Shown in pieces: positions 21,880 through 31,179 of a stretch of 31,837 nt of DNA (its first letter is position 1; each line of letters opens with the position of its first letter). The position numbers were made by a program, and so were the translations under genes. The DNA is taken from the NCBI GenBank assembly GCA_001600495.1, contig BCKE01000041.1, positions 1 through 31,837 on the forward strand, in the 5' to 3' direction. The notes beneath the pieces are model-generated. The model was not told the origin of the DNA. It saw only the letters and a list, made by a program, of their open reading frames with translations, and made no database searches. This stretch comes from Pilasporangium apinafurcum. Taxonomy: Eukaryota; Oomycota; Peronosporomycetes; Pythiales; Pythiaceae.

Positions 21880-22268
21880 AGAAGCAATCAATGAATATGC
21901 TGTAGTACCAGCACAATCTAATCAAAATGGGCAGCGTGAAGTAATTAATTATTTGGTTTAAGCGTGAATTGGGCGATGATGGTGTATGTTTGTGAATGTG
22001 AGAGAGAAGTATGGTTTCGTCAATTGCACAAATTTGTCGTATCATGTTCTGCTCACCCAACTTCGTTCGAGGTTGACCAATTTGCCTCCATTATAACTAT
22101 GGTTCTATGACTGATAGATGGATAAAGGTTTTTTCTTTTGGTTTTGAAACGATTGTTGTTCTTTCGCGACCCTTGAGGATCCTACTTGCGCTTCCTCCCA
22201 CCTAGCAACACCATACTTCCATCAGTCTGTTCTAACTTAGAGTAGCTCCGTTCTATATCGACGTTAAC

Positions 22269-22836
22269 ATGGTAAGCAGCACAAGTTCTCTCTCATTCTT
22301 TGTCATTACCGCTTCTTAATTGGGTCTCCTCCCGCTGTAGATCCGCTTCTTTCTGCTGCAGAACCGTCAGGGCAAAACTCGCTTGTCGAAATGGTACATC
22401 CCTCCACCGGACGATCAAGACAAGGCGCGTCTAGAGGCAGAAATCCATCGTCTCGTGGTCGCACGCGACGCGAAACACACGAATTTCATTGAGTTCCGCT
22501 CCTACAAGCTCATCTACCGTCGCTACGCTGGACTGTTTTTCATTTTGGGTGTCGACCTCAACGCCAATGAGCTGCTCTGCCTAGAAACGATCCATTTGTT
22601 TGTAGAGTTGCTCGACCAGCAATTCTCCAATGTCTGTGAACTCGACATTGTCTTTAATTTTAACAAGGTACGCGCATATAAAATACATAATCGGATGGTC
22701 TTTGCTTGGATCTAAAATTTCTCCTTGTTTACAGGTTTATTCCATGTTGGACGAGTATATTCTCGGTGGTGAAGTCCAGGAAACCTCGAAGCGGGAGATG
22801 CTCGAGCGGATTCGTGAGCTAGAGAAGCTCGAATGA
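22269..22836 (+). CDS. AP2S1: AP-2 adaptor complex sigma subunit (3 exons)
   Basis: Exons are 22269-22271 (only the ATG), 22341-22667 and 22735-22836, giving 143 residues against 142 in animals. The product starts [20 protein letters not shown] and contains [20 protein letters not shown] and [20 protein letters not shown], the near-invariant sigma2 signatures. It forms the small core subunit of AP-2, which links cargo and clathrin at the plasma membrane; sigma2 with alpha binds acidic dileucine signals. The 69-nt first intron sits directly after the initiator codon. The sigma2 rather than sigma1 assignment rests on KHTNFIEFR and IYRRYAGL. Confidence 0.96.
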
Positions 22837-22942
22837 GTTCATTGTATATAGCATCAACGCAATATCAAATCAATCCAGGCCTAGTCTAAAATTCTGTCTT
22901 AACTATTTATCTGTCTACCAAACTATCAACCTATGCTCTCTT

Positions 22943-25033
22943 TCATGGCATTGAAGAGTCGTTTTCATTCTGGAGGAAGTTGTTTTCAACCAAAAAATGG
23001 ACGATCTGCAACAGTTTCTGCTGCTCGGCCATAATGTCTTTCTTGAGCAGCTTCCGCAGCAGCGATTTGTTCTCGGTCCGCCATTTTGCTTCAACTTTTT
23101 CGTTCTCACGCTTCGCCTCCTGCTCGACTCTCAGCTGTGGGTCGTGACTGAATGCGCACTGGTCACCCTTGCTGCACTTGCCCTTCTGTACCAGTGCACG
23201 GCACATGAAGGCCTTGCGGTCATGACTGAACTTGCAATTGTCCCCAAAGCGGCATTGGTTGTGGAGGAATTTTTTGCAGAGCACAGTGCGCTTCTGCTTT
23301 TTTGCTGGTGGCTCTTGACTGATCGAGGAGGTGGACGTCACTTCCTCCTCCACAGGCTCCTCAATCGCCATAGCACAGGCAGCTGATTCGTCATTCTGAA
23401 CCTGCACACTTTCCTCCTCCTCATCTTCGGCGTTACTGGCAGCGGCACTGCTTTCCTCTACTTCCCCCTCTTCTAATTCTTCGTCTTCATCCCTTGACAG
23501 CTTTCGTTTCTTTGTAACAGGTAGAGGCACAACAGACTGACGTGGTGCTGGAGAAGTTTTGTTTGCAGCGGCTGGCCACTTCCGACGGCGTTCAGCACGC
23601 CATTTCGCGATATCTTCAGGCGAATTCCCGACGAGTACCATGAACTTTTGACCCTCGACGTCGATTTCCTTGAGGCCATTACCGGCGTACTGTCCGTGAG
23701 CAGTCTGAAAATGCGCACCGACCACGCGTTTCGACGCTGAGAAATCGCAATCTGGAGCTGAACATGCCACGTGGGTCTTCATATGTGCATGAAATTGTGA
23801 TTCCATAACGAATGACTTCTCGCAAGGCTCACAAACCCAAGGCTTGGTTTCCGAGGACATAGGCCCAGGAGGTAGTGGAGGTAGAGGAGGGTGTGGTGAA
23901 GTAGGAGCGGAGCCAAGGACACCACCAGGGGACTGATAGAGATGTTGTTGCTGCTGAATATCTTCGTTCACTTCCCACGCGTAATCACCGCGCTCATCCT
24001 CCTGGTAGTCATCCTGAGAATTGTCGAATGACGGTGGAAGCGGCGGTGGATGATCACTTGGTAGTGGAGGATGGTGCTGATGGCGTGCAGCAGAATGCGC
24101 TGAGTACTGGGGCTGCTGTAGTGGTGGCTGTTGGTTCATTCGCTGATGTCCCAATGACCGGCCATTGCGTTGTTGGTTGTTGCTGGGTATCGTGCAATCT
24201 TGTATCCAATGGCCAGGCTGACCACATTTGTGGCAACAATACGTTGGAGGAGGAGGGCGTGATGAGTATGGCTGCTGGTGCAGGGTTGACGCTGGATACG
24301 ATTGATGCTGAAATTGTTGTGGTGGAGGAGCGTATGCTTGCTGCTGTGGCTGCGGATGATAATGCTGCTGGTAACCATTATTTATTGGACCTGAAAGAGG
24401 AAGTGGTGGCTGATAGTGTTGCTGAGGCTGGCTATTATACAAAGGTCCATCTGACTGGCCGACAGGAGCATACATTTGCTGGCGCTTGTGATTTGCTGCG
24501 TGGTAGTTGTTCGATGGAGGAGGGCGCGGTTGAGGAGCGTCATAATTGGGCTCCTTTGTGGATGGCAACGGTGGAGGAAGGGTTCCGCCATACGCTCCAC
24601 CTTGATTCGCTGAGAATTGCGGCTGTTGTCGCTGGTCTCTAATATACGGAGATCCTTGTCGTTGATATCCACTGTCTTCTTCATACTGGAAATGATTGCT
24701 TGATGGTTGATACGGATTTGCCGGTTGAGGAGGAGCGTACGCCTGCGCTGGTGGTTGATACGCTGGATTGAATGGTTGGTGATGACTTGCATTCGGATGA
24801 AATGGTGGTACAGATGACTGTCCATAGAATTCGTTGCTATTCCCATTGTAGCGGTACCCGTTGTTGTTGTTGTTATTGTTGCTACTACTGGCATTGCTGT
24901 AGTGCATTGACTGTTGCTGCGGAGGAGTGTGGAACCCTCGACCACCCATCCGTCCGCTGCGTCCACCGCCACGCCCTCTACCGCGTCCTCTTCCTCGTCC
25001 ACCACGCCCACCATTCCCGTGGAAGCGATCCAT
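22943..25033 (-). CDS. NUFIP1: NUFIP1-like protein with CCHC, C2H2 and CCCH zinc fingers
   Basis: This is an intronless 696-residue frame with its start ATG at 25033. In order it has an RG/GGR-rich N-terminus (residues 5-33), a long Gln/Pro/Tyr/His-rich disordered region, a CCHC zinc knuckle (C267-C270-H275-C280), a C2H2 finger (C401, C404, H417, H421) with a second Cys/His pair just after it, and the NUFIP1 core motif SPEDIAKWRAERRRKWP (about 471-487). An acidic stretch and two CCCH fingers follow (C586-x7-C-x5-C-x3-H, and C611-x8-C-x5-C-x3-H). NUFIP1/Rsa1 proteins help assemble box C/D snoRNPs in the nucleus. The RNA-binding modules fit that role. It is tail-to-tail with AP2S1, about 106 bp apart. 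Confidence 0.82.
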   Translation of the reverse strand: MDRFHGNGGRGGRGRGRGRGRGGGRSGRMGGRGFHTPPQQQSMHYSNASSSNNNNNNNGYRYNGNSNEFYGQSSVPPFHPNASHHQPFNPAYQPPAQAYAPPQPANPYQPSSNHFQYEEDSGYQRQGSPYIRDQRQQPQFSANQGGAYGGTLPPPLPSTKEPNYDAPQPRPPPSNNYHAANHKRQQMYAPVGQSDGPLYNSQPQQHYQPPLPLSGPINNGYQQHYHPQPQQQAYAPPPQQFQHQSYPASTLHQQPYSSRPPPPTYCCHKCGQPGHWIQDCTIPSNNQQRNGRSLGHQRMNQQPPLQQPQYSAHSAARHQHHPPLPSDHPPPLPPSFDNSQDDYQEDERGDYAWEVNEDIQQQQHLYQSPGGVLGSAPTSPHPPLPPLPPGPMSSETKPWVCEPCEKSFVMESQFHAHMKTHVACSAPDCDFSASKRVVGAHFQTAHGQYAGNGLKEIDVEGQKFMVLVGNSPEDIAKWRAERRRKWPAAANKTSPAPRQSVVPLPVTKKRKLSRDEDEELEEGEVEESSAAASNAEDEEEESVQVQNDESAACAMAIEEPVEEEVTSTSSISQEPPAKKQKRTVLCKKFLHNQCRFGDNCKFSHDRKAFMCRALVQKGKCSKGDQCAFSHDPQLRVEQEAKRENEKVEAKWRTENKSLLRKLLKKDIMAEQQKLLQIVHFLVENNFLQNENDSSMP

Positions 25034-25551
25034 GATGCTACCAGGTGATTAGATCGAGCTGCTTGGTGTGTTGGCTCCTGCAGAAACCTCCGTCAATGAT
25101 GTGCAGCTTGATGCGTCGCGTCCACCAAGAAACCCTCTTCCCAATAACTACTTACCAGAATAAAATTTCAAAAAAGGGTCAATTCTATATGGAGTAGCCA
25201 AAATAAGTGAAAAAGGTTGAACTATGCAGCTACCACTGATCAATGTGTGTAAAATCCCTAAATTAGAGCATTATTACTGCAAAAGGTTTCAGGGAATCTA
25301 CTCGCCCTGGATGTACAAATATTAGAGTTACGTAAGCTTGGACACTGTAAATTTCAAATATGAATCATACTTTGGCGCTAAATTAAGCAAACGAATTTAT
25401 TAATTTGTAGAATCGTAATTTATTGTTTTATTTCTTACAAAGTTAGATGGCATTGACTCTGTGTCCAAGTCATTGCGTACTTAACATCAAATCTAGGTTC
25501 GCTTGTCAAATTTACTGTTAATAGAGTAAAAATTATTTCAAATTACTTCAA
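25034..25551. promoter_or_regulatory. Upstream region of the NUFIP1-like gene, 3' flank of the ZSWIM7-like gene
   Basis: This AT-rich spacer of about 520 bases contains no gene. It must hold the NUFIP1-like promoter (reading minus) and the end of the ZSWIM7-like transcript. No clear initiator or repeat was recognised. Confidence 0.35.
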
Positions 25552-26138
25552 TTACTCATGGTCTGTGACTGGCTCCAACAGCGGACATAGCATCTTGGCA
25601 AACTCGAGATCTTTCACAGTTATAGTCGCGTATTGATTCGTCGCATCTGCTAGCAGGATGGCTACCATGTGCTTGCACTGTACAGTGTAATATCACAGTA
25701 ATCGCTCATTTCTTAAAATGACATATTTCTGATTCATCCATTCTCTTTACGTACCATAGCAGTAGGTTCTTGCACCGTAGTCTCATGGAAAGCACTGCAG
25801 GAGCAATAATGCTCAAAGCAATTGTAATAATTGGGACCGCTACCGCTCACCATACTCACATCAAATGGTTGTGACGGGGCGAATGTTTCCTCTTCACGTT
25901 GATGATGGTAGCGGTGAAGTGATTCGACACGGAAGAATGACCTTCTCGACGGAATTGCCGTGATTTTCTTAACTGCGCGACGCGCCACCAACTCACTCGC
26001 GGCTTGAAAGATCTGCAGTTCCTCCGCACCCAATGATGCCAACATCTGTCCATGCGCGTCATCTACCTGTCCGCTGTGATTATGCTTGATATCGTGCATT
26101 ACATGGCGGATCACACTTGCGCTAATAGGCGTCGCCAT
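25552..26138 (-). CDS. ZSWIM7: SWIM zinc-finger protein, ZSWIM7/SWS1-like (2 exons)
   Basis: Exons are 26138-25755 and 25677-25552 with a 77-nt intron (GTACGT...CAG), giving 169 residues. The intron splits the SWIM finger. Exon 1 ends YCSCSAFHETTVQEPTAM and exon 2 begins CKHMVAILLADA, giving C112-x-C114-x14-C129-x-H131. The length and the YCSCSAF...CKHMVAILL context match ZSWIM7/SWS1, which with a RAD51-paralogue-like partner (SWSAP1/Shu-type complex) promotes RAD51 filament formation in homologous recombination. The family function is established; its role here is inferred. The start ATG is 76 bp from the edge of the 64-bp palindrome, so the Fanzor insertion abuts its promoter. Confidence 0.87.
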
Positions 26139-26214
26139 TGTGGGATAAATGTACTCCAGAAGGCAAGGCTACTTAATCAAGCACCTAATAAGTACGGTTA
26201 CGCATCGCCATTGT

Positions 26215-26278
26215 TAGCCTTTATTCCCTATATGTTCTGTACCACGCGTGGTACAGAACATATAGGGAATAAAGGCTA
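26215..26278. repeat. Perfect 64-bp palindrome next to the Fanzor 3' end
   Basis: Two 32-base arms are exact reverse complements with no spacer, centred between 26246 and 26247 (CACGCGTG). The outer ends are TAGCCTTTATTCCC and GGGAATAAAGGCTA. Partial similarity of the arms continues a few bases beyond. It lies 43 bp past the Fanzor stop codon (reading minus), where TnpB/Fanzor guide RNAs and element right ends normally map, and 76 bp upstream of the ZSWIM7-like start codon. It could be an element terminus, an RNA hairpin, or an assembly or replication artefact. Confidence 0.9.
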
Positions 26279-26321
26279 CACATCCATTTCTGGAATCATA
26301 GCAATGAGATCGTTTATCACC

Positions 26322-27746
26322 TCAGTTTTTGATTTCGAGTACCAATTCATTCTTTTTCCTCGTGAACACCTCGAGTCTCCTCTTTTCCTTCACTTCGTCG
26401 ATGAATAGCCTCAAAATGTTTATTGCGGCGTTGATGTCACGGTCCCACAATGTGCGATGATATTCACTATTTTTGCAGTATCGCACATTATAAAGACCCT
26501 TACCGCCAATTTTTTCGTCAAGGATGGACCCCTTCATCTTCTTGTGACAAGCACAACACAGCTTGCTCGTCCTGAACTCGTCCACATCAACAACACGACA
26601 CCTGGAACCAATTTTCTTCCGTAGGGTCATTATGAGAACATTAATGTTGCCTTTAGCTGAGCTTGTGAAACTTGCATCTCCATATGCAATAACGGTTCGT
26701 TTATTACCATCTGTAAGGCTCTTGACTACCTTTTCGTACACTTGTTAACGACGGGTGTAGGCCGACAATCGTAGCCTCTTCATCTTCTTTGATGAATACA
26801 CGTCAAGAAGACGATCCAAATACACGAGACAAAATCTCACCCGTTTCAAATAGGAGNCAAGGNTCGCAANTTTTGCCGAANGANCNTTTTCATTGAANGT
26901 TTTGATGTNAGNCTCNGCATCAATCCACTCTTTCGTCAACTTTGTTCGTCTATGGTAGCCGCACTCTCTGTAGAAACGACCCTTCGACCAGTGGATGACT
27001 TCATGTTTCACGTTCTCTCCTTTCGGTTTTTGCAGCATAGTCATGCTTTCCTCTTTGTAGACAACAGCAGTGAAAATCTTCTTTCTTCCCGGGTCCAAAC
27101 CGATGATCCGGTCTTCAAGAGAAAATGTCTCTTTTTGCTCTCTCACGGGAAGCTTTGGATGAGTGACTGCCACACTAACTGACATACCGTCGGTCGAGAT
27201 GAAGTGCTCAAACTCCTTTCGCTGAGCTATGATCACAAGACCTATATTGAAGTACATGTGCCATAACTCAGCTTTGTCGACGTAAAGCTCGACAGGATCA
27301 CTCAAAGCCTTAGCAAGTTCCTTCAGGACGGTGGTGTTGATCTTGATGAAAATGGGTCTGAAGTGTTTCTGTGGAAGCAGCGACCAGACTCGGCAACCCT
27401 TCATTCCATCATCCACGTGAGCTTGTATGTCTTTCAACATTGTGCGGAGAAAGGGCATGTGACGTTCCGGTGATTTGTTCGAGTCGAGTGGCGGCGATTC
27501 GATCTCGTTTCTCACTCTATCCGATAATTCCTGCATCCAAACAATCTCCTCAGTAGGGATGGGATACTTCTTGAACCTGGAGTACGTGGGCATCAGGTTG
27601 GATAAGCTATACTGAGTTTGGGTGCTTCCATAGACCAGCAGTGAAATAGCACTCTTGATTATTTTGTCTTGGTGCTTTTCAAAATAATCCCTGTCGTGAA
27701 CGAGAGTTGCAAATATAGTGTGAGACGGTAGGTTCCGGAAGCGCAC
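26322..27746 (-). pseudogene. Fanzor (eukaryotic TnpB homologue) with one in-frame stop
   Basis: A single reading frame runs from 27746 to the TGA at 26322, broken only by one TAA at 26745-26747; downstream codons continue in the same frame. Numbering from 27746, a WED-like N-terminal half contains CRVWSLLPQKHFRP (118-131), then RuvC-I IIGLDPG with D218, VIAYGDASF (352-360), DEFRTSKLCCAC with E390, C397 and C400, and RuvC-III DRDINAAINI with D437. Fanzors are RNA-guided DNA nucleases related to TnpB and Cas12. The second zinc-finger pair has decayed: the expected CKNxxCH is CKNSEYH (Cys to Tyr at 429). About ten ambiguous bases lie at 26857-26916. The start is unclear: 27746 is GTG with a stop two codons upstream, so the true N-terminus is missing, spliced or frameshifted. 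Confidence 0.85.
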
Positions 27747-28140
27747 ATTTGGTCAGAACACTATTAACAGTTCAAAAAAAGATAGAGACCTCTGGACCAT
27801 CAAGTTAAATTGGTAGAAGGAATGCTTAGCAATAAGAATACATAGCTGTTTACAAATGGATAATCAGTAGGTAGTTCAAACCAGAAACACGATCACTTTC
27901 CAATTGCCCACGTACCTTACAATCTCTACACGTCAATATCGTTAGAACTATTTGTCGCCCTGCAGAAAGTGAAATAGCGGAAGAATCCTCAGAATCTACT
28001 CTTTTATGCCAAGTAGAGTGCTCGTTGCTAAATCCAGTAGAAACTAACACTGTAAAAGAGAATGTACTTCTGGTAGTACACTTGAGGAAAAAAGGTTAAA
28101 ACACTCTAATTGCTCACCATTGTCCGCCCTCATTCATCCA
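27747..28140. other. Upstream flank of the Fanzor frame, no gene
   Basis: This is AT-rich DNA 5' of the Fanzor frame. A possible splice acceptor (TTAATAG, near 27763 reading minus) could join a missing Fanzor 5' exon, but I found no convincing N-terminal coding sequence. No counterpart of the 64-bp palindrome is present here. Confidence 0.35.
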
Positions 28141-28150
28141 ACACTAATAC

Positions 28151-28215
28151 TGTAATGGGTCTCCATTACATAGCAGACCCAGCGGGTCTGAAAACGGATA
28201 AACCCGAACGGGTTT
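28151..28215. repeat. Three tandem perfect short hairpins
   Basis: Three consecutive perfect stem-loops sit within 65 bases: TGTAATGG-GTCT-CCATTACA (28151-28170), CAGACCC-AGC-GGGTCTG (28174-28190) and AAACCCG-AA-CGGGTTT (28200-28215). The loops are 4, 3 and 2 bases. They could be a structured RNA, a transposon terminus, or the 5' edge of an LTR (starting TG). No coding frame explains them. Confidence 0.7.
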
Positions 28216-28353
28216 GATAAAGTACGATTTCTTACTATGTGTGGGAAGGTGAACTTCTGCTAGGTGCGGTAGTTCATTGTTTACGGTTACGTTCGAATTG
28301 GACACTTGAACATCAGTCATTCATTTCACTCTAGGTAGCTTTATTAAAACAAT

Positions 28354-28750
28354 AGTGGTTCTCAAGATTGGCAGCAAGTTAGGTAGCAGCTAAATTGTGC
28401 TGAAAAAAGCATAGCAAATTAGATCTGATTGGTAGTTATTCATTTTCACTTTTAGCTGCTGCCTCTCCAATAGCTGCCACGAAAATCAGGCAATTAACGG
28501 AGGCTCGACAGCTAAAAAGATGGAAACCAAGAGTGCTAAGGAATCCAAATGCATTGACCCAAAGAGTCAAGACTACGAACACTGCAGCCATGAGAATGAC
28601 TCCCAAGAGATCCTCCCCGCTGTTCCTACAGAGAAACTGAAGAGAGCACGTCGTATAGGATGGAATTCTCAAAGTTAATCATTTTTAATTGGCCAAAAAA
28701 TGGTCGCTTTTTAGCTGCCACCTAACTTGCTGCCAATCTTGAGAACCACT
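28354..28750. mobile_element. 397-bp inverted-repeat DNA element
   Basis: A 40-bp terminal inverted repeat with one mismatch bounds the element. The left end starts AGTGGTTCTCAAGATTGGCA at 28354; the right end is its reverse complement, finishing at 28750. The flanks allow a TA duplication (TA immediately outside GTGG...CCAC) or AAT on both sides. The right end, extended to about 70 bp, recurs as a solo fragment at 1838-1907, so this is a family. The interior has short open frames on both strands (for example 28436-28672 minus) with no recognised transposase. It is probably non-autonomous. Confidence 0.8.
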
Positions 28751-29177
28751 AATAATTCAGTTCCTAATTTTCCTCCAAAAGAGTAAATTTCTTTCCTTTC
28801 CTCTTAATTGACGACGTCCGTCGCCAATCTATTGCGCTTCCTCACTGCACAACAGTATACTCCTGTAAAAGGGTTACCATTTTACATCTTGTGCACACTT
28901 GTAACAGTTCTTCGCCTGGCCTTGAGTTTCTGTGTTTTTCCGCATACGTGATCTCCAACCTTGAGTTGTCCCATCAGTATTTGTCGTATTTTGACGGCAG
29001 AAACAGTGCTGACAAACCTGAAATCTACTTTATTTTATCCAATAGGAGGCATCCACAAATTTGCTCTCACAACTAACTAATAACGGTTTCAATGTTGTAC
29101 AAGTGGGGAATAAAGGTTAAATACGTTCCAAGCTACACTATTTGTTGTGTAGGTTACGTCTCCTCAGTATTCCGTGA
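28751..29177. promoter_or_regulatory. Upstream region of the SANT/Myb-like gene
   Basis: This is AT-rich non-coding DNA. At 29106-29116 it shares the 11-mer GGGAATAAAGG with the arm of the 64-bp palindrome, probably by chance. No gene is supported. Confidence 0.3.
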
Positions 29178-31179
29178 ATGACTGCAGAGGAAACAATGGC
29201 AGCTCCGTCGCTGCGGCGGTCGAAACGCGAGCACACGGCGCGGTCGACGACGCCTCCACCAGCTACAGCAGTAGCCACAAATCCAAGTCCAGTTGTGGTG
29301 GCTGCTCCGCAACGACGGTCGGCTCGGAATGTCAAATCCACGTACGCCACCTGCAATAATACCAAGAACAACAATAGTGCTGCCGCCAGCAACATTCCGA
29401 CAAATAATACCAAGGTGGCTGCGAAAGATGAAGAGGCTATCACTACTACTACCGCTATTGGTAATTCAAAGAAGAGAGCAGATACACGCCATAGATCCAA
29501 GGCGTCCACATCCTCTACGACTGCCAATTCAGCTCCAGCGGTAGTGCCTTCTGATCCACCAACAGTTTCAGTCGAGAACAACAAGAGTACACAAGCTGAA
29601 GAGGTACAAGGATCCACCTCAACACTAGCTGCATCAATAGCATCGAATGCCAACAAGAAACGACGTCCAGTGGGCGGTCGAACGCATACGAGAGCGCATT
29701 ACGGCGGCGTACATCCATCTGGTGTGACGACAGTAATGGGGGACAGTAGCGGCACAGCTCGCACGCAGATGCGGAAAGTATTGGGGAAATACACTGCGCG
29801 GGAATGCACATTGCTATGTGAAGTCATTTTGGAGCAGATTAAGAAAAATTCCATTCGCTCTGGTGTGCTCGAAGCAGAAATTTCGCCTGGTAGTGTTCGA
29901 AACTGTGCTGATTACGCGTCTGTTTCATTACATCAACTTACATTTTGTTTTCTGTCTCTGTTTGATAGCACGTATCCGTTGGGATCGCATTTCGCAGAGT
30001 ATGGTGGATGTTCATCGACTGCAAATTAGCGCAAGAGATTGTCAGGAGCTGTGGAAGTTCCTCGCGTACGGTCAAACTCCCCCCAAAGACGACAATGGCG
30101 ACGACCAGTCACTATTACCTGATTCCGATGCGGACGCTTATGACGAAAATCTGGAGGTTCTGAATCAGAAATATCTAGGAAGTCGAAGTAAAACTAACAT
30201 GCTCGCGATGAAGACTGAAGAAGTTCAAGAAGGCGAAAATGTATCAGTGGCTGAGACAGACAAACCATCAATTCAAGAGAAAGTGAAGGAGGAAGTTGTC
30301 GATCCAACAGGCGGTCAACCTGCAACAATCGCTCCACAAAACGAGGCAAAAGCACACACCGGAGAATCCGTCACCGATTCAAGAGCTGCAATATCAGCTT
30401 CACCTCCTGCTGCTTCTACAGGTCTGCGACTCTATCCAATGTATGCTTTACCTGCAGGTATTCCAGACGAGTGGCAAACAAGGTCTTTCCAGCCAAAAGA
30501 CATGTTCCCACTCACGTTTGTGGCGGAAAAGTTTCTTCGGAAGAAAGCGAGTGGCGATATAACTGCTCCACCCAATAACAATGAACACAACAAGAACATG
30601 CCAGCAACAACATCAAAACGACCAGCAGATGCAACGCCGTCACATCCAAAAAAGGTCAAACAGCCCAAGAAAACGCACGTAACGCTATCGCCTACTGCCA
30701 ATCCGACATTGTCATCCATACAGACATCCTCTCTGGCCCAGCCTAGCACTAATGGACGGAATGTGTTTGTGCCATCATCCACACCACCGCCGGTGGCCGC
30801 CCCGCCACGTAGTGAGCTTGAGTTTTTCTGCCAGCTTTATGAAGAAAATCCATCGGCGATTCCATCGCAGGATCCCTCAGTAAACGTTCTTGATGCGCAT
30901 CCATCTACCGACACAGCCAATCATCCACAAGTGACCAAGTCTCCAGAAGAAATGTCACGTCTATTTACCACATGCTCACTTGAGATTCGGACCAAGTGCC
31001 AGCAATTGGCGTCTGACGACCTCGACCGGTACAACCGCGAGTGTTTGCGCAGACGACTTTGGGAGAAAGCAACGGCGATTCAACCGAGTAGTACAGCTAA
31101 CAGTCCACAGACCACACCGCTAGCCACAGCAGTTCAAAAGGTGGAAGTAGATCCAGTCGAAAATAAATCAAGTAGTTAG
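29178..31179 (+). CDS. SANT/Myb-like basic protein (2 exons)
   Basis: Exons are 29178-29889 and 29969-31179 (79-nt intron starting GTAGTG and ending ATAG), giving 640 residues. The intron contains in-frame codons, so the splice is inferred from domain continuity: TARECTLLCEVILEQIKKNS, then AEISPA joined to RIRWDRISQSM and ISARDCQELWKFLAYG. This resembles a SANT/Myb helix triplet with spaced Trp residues (about residues 213-285). The N-terminus is basic and low-complexity (SLRRSKREH, APQRRSARN), suggesting a nuclear protein. The rest is Ser/Pro/Thr-rich with KKVKQPKKTH as a likely nuclear signal. A later segment, LEFFCQLYEENP, and a helical CSLEIRTKCQQL tail are conserved-looking. A chromatin or transcription role is inferred. 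ATG 29196 is an alternative start. Confidence 0.72.

Noticed and set aside
24028-25014. Open frames overlapping the NUFIP1-like gene on both strands
   Set aside because: These are alternate-phase readings of the repetitive Gln/Pro-rich coding region. The NUFIP1-like frame has defined zinc fingers and a continuous 696 codons.
28436-28672. 78-codon minus-strand hydrophobic frame as a membrane-protein gene
   Set aside because: It lies wholly inside the 397-bp TIR element. The plus strand is equally open there, so it is probably element filler.
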